Source of the DNA: Haplomitrium mnioides
Lineage: Eukaryota > Marchantiophyta > Haplomitriopsida > Calobryales
DNA length: 64,000 nt
NCBI GenBank assembly: GCA_049999725.1
Contig: JBNGIS010024437.1
Location: 1 to 64,000 of the forward strand
Direction of reading: 5' to 3'
The notes under the pieces are model-generated. The model was not told the origin of the DNA. It did no database searches and worked only from the letters and a program-made list of their open reading frames with translations. This document shows, in pieces, positions 32,621 through 43,144 of the stretch. The first letter of the stretch is position 1. Every line of letters starts with the position of its first letter. The translations under genes were made by a program, and so were the position numbers.

Positions 32621-34450
32621 GATTAAGCTTCAGAAGAGTCATCAAGATTAACATGGTCTACCTCAGTGTTGATAACATTGATTGAATATCTTTCAAACAC
32701 AACCGGATTGATTGCTATTTGTCTTTCAAACTCAAATAGATTTGATTTAATAGTAACTAGAGTGGTTTTTCTCCATTGGTTTTTTTATATGAAAATAAAA
32801 TCAAAAGAAAAAATTGTGATTTGTGTTACATCAATATGTAGCTTGGATTTGTGTTTTCTTTTTATTGCTGCTATTTTTCCTAAAAAGTATTGTCTAGAAA
32901 ATGCATTCTCAACCTCATAAACAAACCATTGAGCATATTCTTATTTTCCATTGGGAGGTTTTTCCTCATCAAGTGACAAAATTTTGAGAACTTTGGAAAT
33001 TCAAAACGGTCTGCTCTTTGGATCGAGTGATGCAAAATACAATAATAAATATTTTGGCTTTCATATCATGTAGGTTTCCAAATTGTACGCATATATAGTG
33101 TGATGTGAAATAGTCCTTTCTTGTGGCTTAGGTGCTTCATCATAGATTGCTCAACGTGTAGACAACATACGTTATACTTGAACATTTTCCTCTCGTTAGT
33201 GAGCATTAAACTAAGGGCTTAGAAGAACATTTTGAGAATCATAGCAAGTATTTGTAGACTATGAAGGTGGAAAGGTAAATTCTGTTTTGAGTCCTCATCT
33301 TTTTCTTTCAATGATGTAAGTCACAATCTCTTGTTGGGTAAGGAAAAAATTATTCCACTATTGAATGTCAAAATCTATAAAGAACTTGTAGCAATTCTCA
33401 CTTATATTGTCATTTATTGCAAAGACCATTTTCTCCACATCAACTTCTCTTTCTTCCTTTTGAGATTGCTTGATTTTAGAATATGCCTTAAGAGAAATCA
33501 ATATTGAACTTAAAATTTCTCTCCCACTTCAAGTAGACACTTGAGTTAACAAATACCATTAAGAGGTAGCCAAAAATCATCTGTTGAAAATTATTTGCTC
33601 CAAGTCTTTGCCTTCGAATCACTCACCTTGAACTTGAATTGTTGATTGAAGGTAATATCATATATCCTTTGAACAAGAGATGGAAGTTGTTGCAAAAACA
33701 ATTTGAAATCCCAAGTCTTCATTAGAAGAGTTACTTAGAGTTTCGAATTATAAGATAATTGTAGCGCATCGCTAAAACTCGTCATCGTAAAAGCACTGAT
33801 ATGTTTCAAACGTCTTGAAAATCTACTTAACATTTGATCATGAGTATGGTCGATCATGAGAAATCCCACCTTGATTTTTTTTAAAATTCTTGGCAAAAAT
33901 GAGACTAAGATACCTAATTTAGATGAAATTATTATTTTCTCGTATCGTATTGTCCAACTGAAGATACAATGTGAGAAGCAAAAGCCCTTCAAAGTTACAT
34001 AGTATTCTATTTAGCACCATAACTTGAGAGTCACTTCTCAAGTTTCCATAGGTTAAAAAGACCCTCAAAAAAAGAATATGATTGAATATTAACGCACCAA
34101 CAACATGCACAACCACCCTACAATCTTTATCAATGTATTTTTGTGGTGAGGGCTAGTGTATAATAGTTGTTTTCTTTTGATGCATTCCATCAAGCACAAT
34201 GCCCAAGTACTTTTGACCATCGCAAAGCATTTTCTTTGATGGTTTGCAAGTTTTGTTCTTTCTTTCATTTGTTGGTCACAGTGAAGAAACAATTGGTGAT
34301 TATATTTGACTACATCATCCAAAAACACCAAAAAGATATAAATAATTTTGTGAAATATGTCTTGATGTCTCAAATTTCAAAAGATAGCTTCAAGAGCAAA
34401 AAATATTCAAAGCAAACATTAACAAATGTTTCAAATAGAAGAGGTGAAAA
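32621..34450 (-). pseudogene. DUF7869-like copy B, catalytic and C-terminal part
   Basis: Minus strand, in order: KYNHQLFLHCDQQMKERTKL (34.3 kb), GQKYLGIVLDGM then H-QKKTT (near 34200), VFLTYGNLRSDSQVMVLNRI, LYLQLDNTIRENN (near 33960), KKIKVGFLMIDHTHDQM and SRFSRRLKHISAF (near 33860), the WWxxFxxxQQEI region (about 33350), and a C-terminus IKSNLFEFERQIAINP, FERYSINVINTEVDHVN that ends near 32621. Three acidic/His motif blocks are recognisable: IxxDGM, LDNxxREN, and xHTHxQ with the following Ser-Arg-Phe; the first block has His in place of the second Asp. Frameshifts separate the blocks. Confidence 0.75.
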
Positions 34451-35059
34451 CTAAAAACAACAATTCAAAGTCTAGTTTGTGCTATTCTTTGACTCAACAT
34501 GTGCAAGAGATTCTACAAGAGAAAAACAAAAGGTTTTCATCTTGGGCCACAAACTAGAACTACAATTTCTGTACTAGCATCAACTCTATGCTTTCATAGG
34601 ACTCAAAGAAACAATAACAAAACCTATGTGCGCATATGATCAAAAGCAACAACATCAATTTTTTGGTTTTCTTTGACTCTAGTCATGACTGGAATTGAAA
34701 GAAACAAGAATAAAGCCTATGTGTGCATGGGATCACAAACAACATAAATGATTTTTGATCTTGTTTATCTTGGGTTGGGCCTTGGCTTGAAAGCAAAAAT
34801 AGCAAAACCCAATATGTACCTAAGGTTAGAACCAACATCCAAAACAATTTCCACATTCTATTTGACTCTTGGCGTGCTTTGGATTCAAATTTAAAGCAAA
34901 AGACCCTATGCAAACATAGAGTCTTAACTCACAACTGCAATTTCTATGTTTTTTCTTGACTCAAATCTCATTTTAAAAAATCAACAAAACTAATATCTTG
35001 TTGCACTAAGTTTGAGAAAGCTCAACATCTTCAGAATTAAGCTTTGACTATGGCAAAAA
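34451..35059 (-). repeat. Probable intron of copy B with palindromic minisatellite
   Basis: Phrases such as aaacctatgtgcgcatatga, cctatgtgtgcatgggatc and ccctatgcaaacatagagtc recur between the central and catalytic coding parts. Copy C has comparable repeats in the same relative place (48340-48680), and copy A at 3600-4585. No splice sites can be fixed by eye. Confidence 0.5.
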
Positions 35060-36182
35060 GAGAATTATAATAACTTTAGGTTTCAAAAAGAAAGAAATTT
35101 GTTACCATTGTTGAACTCCAAGATGGATTTCTCTCGCATCAATTTTATTTCTTTGTAGGTTTCACAAATAGAAAATCTATTGCATTTTGGAGTTTTAACA
35201 TTTGGAAAATGCATTCTCCAATGTTTTATAAAACAAAAATAAACTCATAATGCAATCGAGATCCTTTTCTTTCAAATAAGTTGTATGGAAGTTATAAACT
35301 TCTTACTTTGTAAAATTATATGGCAAGTTATAAATTGTATGAGTGGGCATTCTTTCACATAATGTCTAGAAAAAATTGTCCATCCATTCATGCACGAACA
35401 CTTCTTTGGCAAATACTTAAGTCTTCATTTCCAAAAATGCCTCTAAGATATGTGTTCTTGAGATTTTGAATCTTTTGAATTCTATCACTCTCTACTAATA
35501 ATATTGACTTAAAGTCTCTTCTACATACAATGGTGTTGGCATGCACAGTAAATAAATTTTTAAGATTAGAGTCTTTTCTTGGTATTCCCTACTATAAGGT
35601 AATATCTTGATTCTTCATGCTTTGTCAAAAATACGTTTTTCTCAAACTTCTTAAAAAATCCATCTTGCATAGCAAAAAACAATTATTTAGACAACATGAA
35701 ATTCTCTTCAATTTTAAAATTGATATTGGATGGAGCTTTTTCTTCCTAAAGCTCTCGTCATGATGGACTTTTGGCAAGGAATTGTCATGTAAAGTATTTA
35801 TCTGTTTGTGTTTTGGCTCAGAGAAAGAACTCTTATGTTTTGCCAATTGGTTGGGTCCGTAGGCAAATCTTGCCATCAGAGATAAAGCATTATCTTCGAG
35901 ATCTTGTGCATCATTGGAAAATTTGTTTGTTCTTTTGAAATATGTTTTTGATCTATGTGGACCACATTTATAAGTATGAGAACTAGACCATGTCAAAACC
36001 AAATCTTCATTAAAATCTTGAGCAAAAGGAAATGTCTTTTCTAAAAAAATCGGCGCTCTTGGCGATAAATCCAAAGAAATATTCAATGCCAATGACTCTT
36101 TTCTTGAATCATTGCCTAAATTGTTATATAAAGATTCTTCCAAACAATTTCTGTTTCTAGAGCGAATTCCATTTTCTCTCAA
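35060..36182 (-). pseudogene. DUF7869-like copy B, central part with Cys motif
   Basis: The 185-codon frame 36182-35625 (starts MRENGIRSRNRNCLEE) is the longest open frame of the copy. It is Ser/Asn/Lys-rich and hydrophilic, and ends with KLKRISCCLNNCFLLCKMDF, a CC-x3-C cluster followed by LRSLRKTYF. I recall a cysteine cluster followed by a basic helix upstream of the catalytic domain in this family. Further down, 35230-35090 encodes KCNRFSICETYKEIK in a different frame and matches copy C at 48076-48180. Confidence 0.6.
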
Positions 36183-36261
36183 AGATCCAACTTGCTTAGA
36201 ATTTACTCATTATTTGACTGGTGTTAACGGTGATAGGGTGTCATCTCCAAAATTGAAATAA

Positions 36262-36790
36262 TCATTTGATTCTGTATTTTTTTGTCTTTTGAACTAACAG
36301 ATTTAGATCTTGAACATCATCATCTTCATTTGATGTTGACAAAAAAAGTTCCACGACCTTCTTTTGATTGTGACTTGAACATCTATCTATTGACTTGTTG
36401 GAGTATTCATTAGAAGGAGAAAACTTTGATCGCTTGATCAGCAAGAAAGATCCAATTTCTGCAAAAGGTTGAGTCTTGGATCTTATGCACGCATTGAGTT
36501 CACTCCTTGATCCTATACGCGTATTGGGTTCACTCCTTGATCATATGCGCGCATAGAGATCACTCTTTGATCCTACACGTGCATAGGGTTCACTCACTTG
36601 ATCTTCTTTTGTTGATGTATCTTGTTCAACAACTGCCACGTTTTTCTCCAAAATACTTGCCATCACACTTAATGCTTGCCTCCTCAAAACAACGATTTGA
36701 AACTCCAACTGCTGGCCAAAAGTAGGACCTTTTTTAGAACATGAATCTGGAAATTCTAATTGCTTCTTGCTTCTAAACACTCTTGTTATT
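36262..36790 (-). pseudogene. DUF7869-like copy B, N-terminal part
   Basis: Frame 36780-36541 starts MFRSKKQLEFPDSCSKKG and includes VVLRRQALSVMASILEKN. Frame 36444-36262 includes FLSTSNEDDDVQDLN. The first parallels copy A at 8950-8760, the second copy A at 4844-4800. The tandem 30-bp repeat (36481-36600) lies between them in sequence, and partly inside the first frame. Confidence 0.6.
36481..36600. repeat. 30-bp tandem repeat, exactly 4 units
   Basis: Units at 36481, 36511, 36541 and 36571, each about tcctatgcgcgcatag + ggttcactccttga. The first half is a near-perfect palindrome (tatgcgcgcata), which varies (cacgca, acgcgt, gcgcgc, acgtgc) but mostly keeps its symmetry. Confidence 0.9.
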
Positions 36791-37259
36791 TAAAAATAAT
36801 AAGAAAAAAAATTACAAATTTGAAGGAATTGTTTAAACAAATATTCCTGGTAGATGTTGTATATCCCAAATATGGATTTTTGGGACAAAATTTACAAAAT
36901 GACAAAATATAGAAAGCTTTGTAGAAGAAAAGGAAAAAAAATTTGGAAAGATGAAAAAAAACAATGCATTATATGCTAACCTCTTTTTTCTACTATGCAA
37001 ATCTACGTGTCAAGGGCTCCACGAATCAATTTTTGGCGAGAAAATACGTTTTTTGAAATTCTTGTATAAAAAGAGCGACAATGGAAAGTTTCTTTCCATT
37101 TTCATGAGTTCACTTTCAAGTTTGTGTTTTCTTATTATGGTGATTTTTGCTACTTTCTGTGATTTGGCATATTTTTGCCTTCCTTTTTTTTTAAAAACTT
37201 TTTGTTATTCATTTTCACTCTTTTTTTTTCATTTATTTTCACAAGAGAGAAAGTAACGT
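36791..37259. other. AT-rich 5' flank of copy B
   Basis: A- and T-runs, no domain. By position it would hold the promoter of copy B on the minus strand. The plus frame 36951-37256 is hydrophobic and Phe-rich, as expected from T-runs, and is not convincing as a gene. Confidence 0.35.
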
Positions 37260-37645
37260 CTCATACCACTGCTCCAAAACTTATACAACCAAGGCTTTAC
37301 TAGTATGCCAACATTTTGAAGTTAATTGAGCCTCACAAATTAGCTAACGAATGGCTAGTTTGTTGTGGTACTATTAGAGACATAGATCATCACCTTTATC
37401 TTTTCTAAGGTGAAGGTGAGCTTTTTGGTCTAAGTTGCAATGATTTGAAAGGAGCACAGAGCCCACATTAGGCTACTTATGCAGTCTATAGATGGGATCA
37501 CTCTTTTCAAGGCATTCTTAAAGAAGTTATGCTTCAATAAAATGCAACCTCGAGATATCTTCACCAATGATTTGCAAGAGGCATACAAGAATGGCAAGGT
37601 GACAATTCGTAACTCCTCTTTTTTTTGTAAGACTCTAGTCTTTGA
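37260..37645 (+). pseudogene. Coding-like remnant, unidentified
   Basis: A plus-strand reading near 37450-37620 gives HIRLLMQSIDGITLFKAF, LKKLCFNKMQPRDIFTNDLQ and EAYKNGKVTIRN, which looks like protein sequence in composition, although no start is visible and stops surround it. I do not recognise the family, and the opposite-strand frame at 37430-37759 is probably its shadow. Confidence 0.3.
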
Positions 37646-38060
37646 AGGGATTTGAGCTCTATGCGCATATGGATTCCTAGATTTATGCACACATGGACCC
37701 TTTTCAAACAAAGAGTCTATAGTCCAAGAGCGTCTGGACCTTGGAATCCATGCGTGCATGGAGTTCGTAGTCTAGACACGCGTGGATCTCATAATTCATG
37801 GATGTATGGACTCTAGAATCTTTGCACGCATGCACTATGAAGTCCATGCAAGTATGGACTCTTCGGTCTTTGCACGTAAGAACTCTAAAGTCCATGCGTG
37901 CATGGACTTCAAAAACCACTTGTATTTAGACTACGCACTCCTTAGACACATGATATTTTTGCAAGAAAAGCATCCATGTGAGCATTGAATCCAAGCGCAC
38001 CTCTGCATTAGACTTTAGACTCCTTGCATGTTTGGACTCAATGCACGCATAGACTGGGGT
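37646..38060. repeat. 24-bp palindromic minisatellite
   Basis: Units such as tccatgcgtgcatggagttc+gtag and tccatgcaagtatggactct+tcgg follow each other every 24 bases for at least nine units between about 37732 and 37950, and more loosely on both sides. The first 16 bases are a palindrome. Because 24 is a multiple of three, both strands stay open: the minus frame 37704-37919 encodes an 8-residue repeat of the form VHARMDFR / VHACKDSR. Confidence 0.9.
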
Positions 38061-38229
38061 TAATATTGAGTATTCTTGAGGTACTTAGAAGCAATGACAA
38101 CTAGGATTTTGAAGAAATAGTAGCCAAGTATTCTTGTTTATACTTTTTTTTTTTAACAATCCTTGATCCTTTGATATTTCTTCTTTTCAATTTTCACACT
38201 TTTTATCTGACTTTGTTAATGCTTACCCG

Positions 38230-38598
38230 AACATGAAGCAAATGAAGAGAGATTTTGTGAAGTTTGCATTTAGTTTGAAATTTTTGAGAGTGAATTTGGG
38301 GTTGAGCTTGGGACAGTATGTGCCTCGTGTTAGTGTCACAACAATAGGTGGACTATTGATTGCAAAGAAAATAAAAGAAGTAGAGTTTATATAAGCTCCA
38401 AAGAAGAAGAAGTTGACACTATAAAAGAAGAGCCCGGTGCCACCACCACCCATCCAAAAAGAGCCCATCCAATTGCCTTCTCTTTTTATCTCATCAATGC
38501 AAGTACCATCATTATCCTCTTCCTGCAACTCTAAAGAGGATGTTGACAAAGTGCTTGAGCAACACCCCACATTAAGAGAAAAGAGGCAGGTGCACAAA
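38230..38598 (+). pseudogene. Coding-like remnant, unidentified
   Basis: From about 38234 the plus strand reads MKQMKRDFVKFAFSLKFL, LGQYVPRVSVTTIGG, then a stop, APKKKKLTL, and later VPPPPIQKEPIQLPS and NSKEDVDKVLEQHP before LTR-g begins. Charge and proline patterns look protein-like, but I recognise no domain. A minus frame (38223-38615) overlaps it and is judged a shadow. Confidence 0.3.
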
Positions 38599-39248
38599 TG
38601 TAGTAGTGCAAGCATGATGTTGTGTTATATATAAGAAAATGGAGAGGAGTTAAGGAAGTGGTAGAGGGTCACTTTTAGGGTTGAAATTATTTTAAGGTTA
38701 CTTGCTTTTGAAGTTACTTTAAGTCAAATGGCATAAGATTACTTTTAGAGTTGAAGTGAGACAAGATTACTTGCCTTCAAAGTTACTTTTATAGAGTAAG
38801 ATAAGATCACTTTTAGGGCTGAAATTGGAAGTGACTTATAAGTGAATGAAGTGGGATGACATTTTCTTCTCTTGTATAATAGATATGCTTCAAAGTCCCA
38901 CTTATCATTCTAAAGTTCCTCTCAAATCACTTGGGTTCTTTGGTTACTTGGCTTTTGCTTTCACTATTGGTCTTAGCTTGGACCTTGAATTGCATTTGGT
39001 TGAAGAACTCTATTAGAGTTCACTATGAGTTCTTACTCATTTGGAGTTTGTCTTTGAGTTTTTTTCCATTGGTATTAGAACTACGGTTCTTTTCTGGTGG
39101 CGAGTTACATGGAGAATCAAGGAGTGGTCGTTCAAGCAATGCAATAACAACTTGAACATCTTCATGTCTTTTAGAAGTGAGAATTAAAAGAAGAGTATTT
39201 TTTCAAGATGAAGAGAGTTATAGGCAATTTTTAACACCAAAAGCATAT
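38599..39248 (+). mobile_element. LTR-g with primer site and gag stub
   Basis: LTR-g is 38599-39068 (470 bases, TG...CA), longer than its relatives through extra copies of a gtcacttttagggttga-like subrepeat. ttggtattagaacta (39069-39083) is the primer site. ATG-GAG-AAT-CAA near 39110 starts gag, which continues only to ccaaaagcatat at 39248, where LTR-h starts. In G3 and G6 that site reads ccaaaagcatatgatgg, so LTR-h interrupts gag at this exact point. Confidence 0.9.
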
Positions 39249-39657
39249 TGTAATGGTACAAGCATAAGGTTCCGCTATTTGTAAGAAAATAGAGAGGAGT
39301 GAAGGAAGTGGCAGAGGGTCACTTTTAGGGTTGAGATAAGATTATTTGCCTTTGAGATCACTTTTAGAGTTTTATGGTTGAAATTGGAAGTGACTTATAA
39401 GTGAGAAAAGAGGGATGACACCCTCTTCTCTTGTATAAATAAAAGAGCTTAATAGCTCCTCTCTTCATTCTGGAGTTCCTCCCAATTTGCTTTGGCTCTT
39501 TGGTTGCTTGGCTTTGGCTAGCACTCTTGGCTTTTGTTTTCTTATTGGCCTTGAGTTGTGTAACTCTATTAGAGTTATCTTGAAGTTGTTACTTATTTAG
39601 AATGCGGTTGTTGAGTTCCTTTACATTGGTATTAGAGCTACAATTCTTTTTGGTGGA

Positions 39658-40551
39658 ATGGAGAATCAAGAAGCGAGGATGCAGTCAATGCAACAACAAA
39701 CTGAACAACTTTATTGCCTTCTAGAAGTTCAAATGCAAATCGGAAAATGGGCACGTTTTCAAGAAGAAGAAAGCAATGTATGGTTTCCCAAACCAAAAGC
39801 ATATGATGGGAAGACGGGTCCTAATGCATCGGAGAATTTTGTGTTTGATTGCGAGTAATATTTTGAGGCTACAAACATAAGAGATGATGGTTGAAGAATT
39901 CTATTTGCTGCAAGTCAATTGGAAGGAGTGGCAAAAACTTGGTGGAGATATCAAATTAAACAAGCTCATCATAGATTTGTTGCTCCAATTGCTTCTTAGC
40001 AAGAGTTCAAAGAAGCGATGAATTTAAGATTTAGAGTTCTGAATGCTTTAAAGTTGGCAAGAGATTGATAGGCAAAATTGAAGCAACTTGATATGGTAAG
40101 AAGCTATATCACGCAATTTCATATTATCATTATGCAAATTCTTAATATAGGCAATGGAGAAGCTTTAGATCGCTTTGTTCGAAGATTGAAGCCTCGTACT
40201 ACAATGAAAGTGACAATGAGAGAGCCCTTTCAACTAGAAGAAGCAATGCGCATAGTTGAATGATACAAGTCATTGCTAGCACCTACCAAAGTTAGGCCAT
40301 ACCCACAACAAGCTTTGCCAAATATTGGTGTGCTATCAAATGAGGTTGTACTTATGGAGATTGATGAGGCGCAAAGAGTGGCACTTACCAATGTAGAATG
40401 TAAGTGCCTACGCCAAAGTGGAGGATGTTTTTATTGTCGACAACTTGGTCAAATGATTGCAAATTTCCTATGTTACCAAAGTCGACCACGCATTCTTGTT
40501 CAAGCAGCCAATGTTGAAGAAGAAAATGAGAGGAACAACATACCTCAATGA
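39658..40551 (+). pseudogene. G6 gag
   Basis: ATG at 39658 opens MENQEARMQSMQQQTEQLYC and stays open 66 codons (PKPKAYDGKTGPNASENFVF), then stops. After breaks come SQLEGVAKTWWRYQIKQ, MVRSYITQFHIIIMQI and EALDRFVRRLKPRTTMKV. The zinc knuckle (40426-40467) reads CFYCRQLGQMIANF: the histidine is Gln and the last cysteine Phe, so zinc binding is lost, unlike in G1. Confidence 0.9.
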
Positions 40552-40615
40552 AAACAGTCGAGCGGTTTACTAAAAGGTTGATTAGTTTAAATACAATTAA
40601 AACCTCAATAGGAAT

Positions 40616-40807
40616 TTGAAGTATGATAGTATGATTGATGAGCATTCTTATAGAATGTTGGTAGATTGTGGAAGTTTTGAAATTTTTATGTCAATACGTT
40701 TTGCAAAGAAAATAAAAGCCAAAACTTTTCCTATCAAGAAAAGTTTTGTGAGTATAGCCGATGGCCAAAAACATGAGATTTCAACTCACACAAGAAATTT
40801 CTTCTAA
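40616..40807 (+). pseudogene. G6 aspartic protease
   Basis: 64 codons including RMLVDCGSFEIFMSIRFAKK and FVSIADGQKHEIS. The D-C-G at the active site corresponds to D-[ST]-G of aspartic proteases and is the form expected for this family. Upstream linkage to gag is broken by stops. Confidence 0.8.
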
Positions 40808-41229
40808 GAATTAGAAAAGAGTCTAAAAAATCTATGGATTTATTTATTGCATCCCTACAATATGACATTTGTTGGGCCTACCTTGGCTTGAAGATCAAGT
40901 TGCTCAAGTTGATTGGAAAAAACGACAAATTCAAGTTACTTTACAAGGAAAGTAGTTTCTTTTCGGGCGTTTGGCACTATTGGTAGAGAAGCCCAAATTA
41001 GTTTAGCATAATGCTTTGATGGAGAAAGAGTTGTCTATTTTTTATGTATGGATCAAGCCTATCATGGACTTGAACAAGGAGAGGAAAATCTGTATGGACC
41101 TCAATGATTGATGATATTTTGAAGGATTTTTCATATATATTACTAAATTATTTGCCAAAAAGGTTACCAAATGATTGTGGAATGTCTTTTCCAATTAAGT
41201 TGATACCAGGAAGTACGTTTTATAATTGA

Positions 41230-42470
41230 CTTATATATTGGTTATTGCTACAAGAGTTGGAAGAGCTTCACAAGACCTTGATGGATCTTCTTGAGAAAGA
41301 TTTCATTCAGCATAGTACTTTTCCTTGGAGAGCACCAGTATTCTTTGTACCAAAGAAAGACAATGAATTTTTTCTTTGTACAGATTATCACAGTTTGAAC
41401 AATCAAACTGTAAAGAATGCTTATCTTTTGCCATGTATTGATGATTTTTTGGTCAATTGAGTGGTGTGCAATTTTTTTCCAAGCTAGATCTTTGAAGTGG
41501 CTATTGGCAAACTCATATCAAGCCAAGTAATATGCCAAAGACAACTTTTTGCACAAGGTATGGGTATTTTGAGTGGAAGGTCCTTACATTTTATTTGACT
41601 AATACTCCGACCATTTTTCATGGATCAAATGCATCAAACTTTTGATGGTTATTGTTTAAGTCAATTTTGGTGTTCTTGGATGACATTCTTATTTTTAGTA
41701 AAGTTGAAGTTGAGCATCGTAATCATCTGAGAAAAGTATTGCATAGGCTACACAATTGGAAGTTTTATTGTAAGAGATTAAAGTGCAAATTTTGGAAGCA
41801 AGAGGTTACTTACCTAGGGCACAAAATGTCTGTGTATGGTATGAAGATGGAAGAAGAGAAAATCAAGGCTATTACATAGTCGCCAACACCAAAAGAGGCA
41901 AAGGAGATTAGAACTTTCAATGGATTGGAAAGCTTTTATCGATGATTCATCCATTATTATGCACATATTGCTGCACTACTTACAGATCTGCTTGGCAATG
42001 AGGTCAAGTTTCAATGGATCGCCAAAGAGTAAGTGACATTTCAACAACTCAAAGATGTAGTCTCTTCTTGTCCTATACTATAGCCATATGATCTAAAGGC
42101 ATGTTGTATAGTTGATTTTGATGCTTCTCATTTTGCTATTGGAGCAGTTTTGCACCAAGAGTTTGATGATAGACTTCATCCAATTGCCTTCATATCACAT
42201 TGATTAAATGCAGTGGAGAGAAGTTATTCTACAATGGATAAAGAGCAATTGGCAATGGTTCATGCTACCAAAATGTGGAGACACTATCTTATATGCACAT
42301 ATGACAAGCCATTGTTACAAGCAATCCATTTGGAAAATATCACAAGTTGTCATCACCGATGGGAAGATCAATTGCAACTCTTTGATATCAAACTAGAATA
42401 CAAGCTTAGAAGGTTCCACATCATACCTGATGCATTGTCACAAAAGCCGAATCGTTGAGTGAATACAATA
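41230..42470 (+). pseudogene. G6 reverse transcriptase and RNase H
   Basis: 41245-41460: [20 protein letters not shown] and [18 protein letters not shown]. 41652-41879: LVFLDDILIFSKVEVEHRN, with both catalytic aspartates kept (unlike FLND in G3), then CKFWKQEVTYLGHKMSV. RNase H follows (IVDFDASHFAIGAVLHQEF, YSTMDKEQLAMVHATKMW, HHRWEDQLQLFDIKLEYK). Stops near 41460, 41880 and 42200 and small frame changes interrupt it. Confidence 0.95.
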
Positions 42471-43139
42471 GAGGCGATTAACATTAGTATATTACATTTA
42501 AATGAGTCAACTAGTAGGAGTTATTGCCAAAAGTTATAAAACGATGTTTATTTTAGTCTTGTTTAGAGCACGATTGGCCATTTAATATAGTGAGTATCAT
42601 TCTTTTTCCATTTGAAATTGTATTTTCTATCAAGGCCATCAAATATATGTTCCACAAGATGATGCGTTTTGAATGACTTGTTTACAAGAAGCACATGACA
42701 TTCCCATCTCAAGGCATCTTGGAGTAGACAAAGATACATAGTTGCTTCAACACAATTGCTAGTGGCCTAACTTGGCTCGAGATGTTTGTGTTTTTGTTTG
42801 TTCATATAAAAGTTGTCAACAAAACAAAGCTTCAAATCAAAAACTAGCGGGACTTCTTCAGCTACTATTGATTCCTACTCCTCATTCGAAACATGTAAGT
42901 TTGGATCTTGTCACTTTACTTTGAATTATTCCTCGTGGGTTTATTATCATTCTGGTGTTTTTGAACAAGCTCAACAAGCATATTCATTTAGTGCCAACAA
43001 TAGATGTATAAGATGCTCCACAATTGGCAAAAATTTACTTTGATATTGTCTTCCGTCATCATGGAATGTCTAAGGTGTTAATATCTTATAGGGATCCACA
43101 TTTCTCTCGAAAGTTTTGAGGGGAGTTGTTAAAACTTTG
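42471..43139 (+). pseudogene. G6 integrase, truncated
   Basis: Zinc-binding region near 42680-42850: HDIPISRHLGVDK keeps both histidines, SYKSCQQNKASNQK has lost the first cysteine. Core: the first Asp position reads FLNKLNKHIHL, so Asn replaces Asp; the SDRD motif reads IS-stop-RDPHFSRKF. The gypsy match ends at gaggggagttgtta near 43135. Confidence 0.85.
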
Positions 43140-43144
43140 AAGCA

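Larger units (their letters stand above)
39249..43139 (+). mobile_element. Ty3/gypsy element G6, 5' LTR to integrase
   Basis: LTR-h (39249-39625, 377 bases, TG...CA), primer site ttggtattagagcta (39626-39640), gag, protease, RT, RNase H and the first part of integrase. At about 43140 gypsy sequence changes to copia-2, losing the rest of integrase, the chromodomain and the 3' LTR. Best-preserved gag of the family, but with stops throughout. Confidence 0.95.

Noticed and set aside
36951-37256. 101-codon Phe-rich frame as a membrane protein
   Set aside because: The hydrophobicity comes from T-runs in an AT-rich flank; no second copy and no signal for a real gene.
38223-38615. 130-codon minus frame rich in Phe, Ser and Gly
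   Set aside because: Likely the shadow of the coding-like plus strand and the start of LTR-g, which it overlaps.
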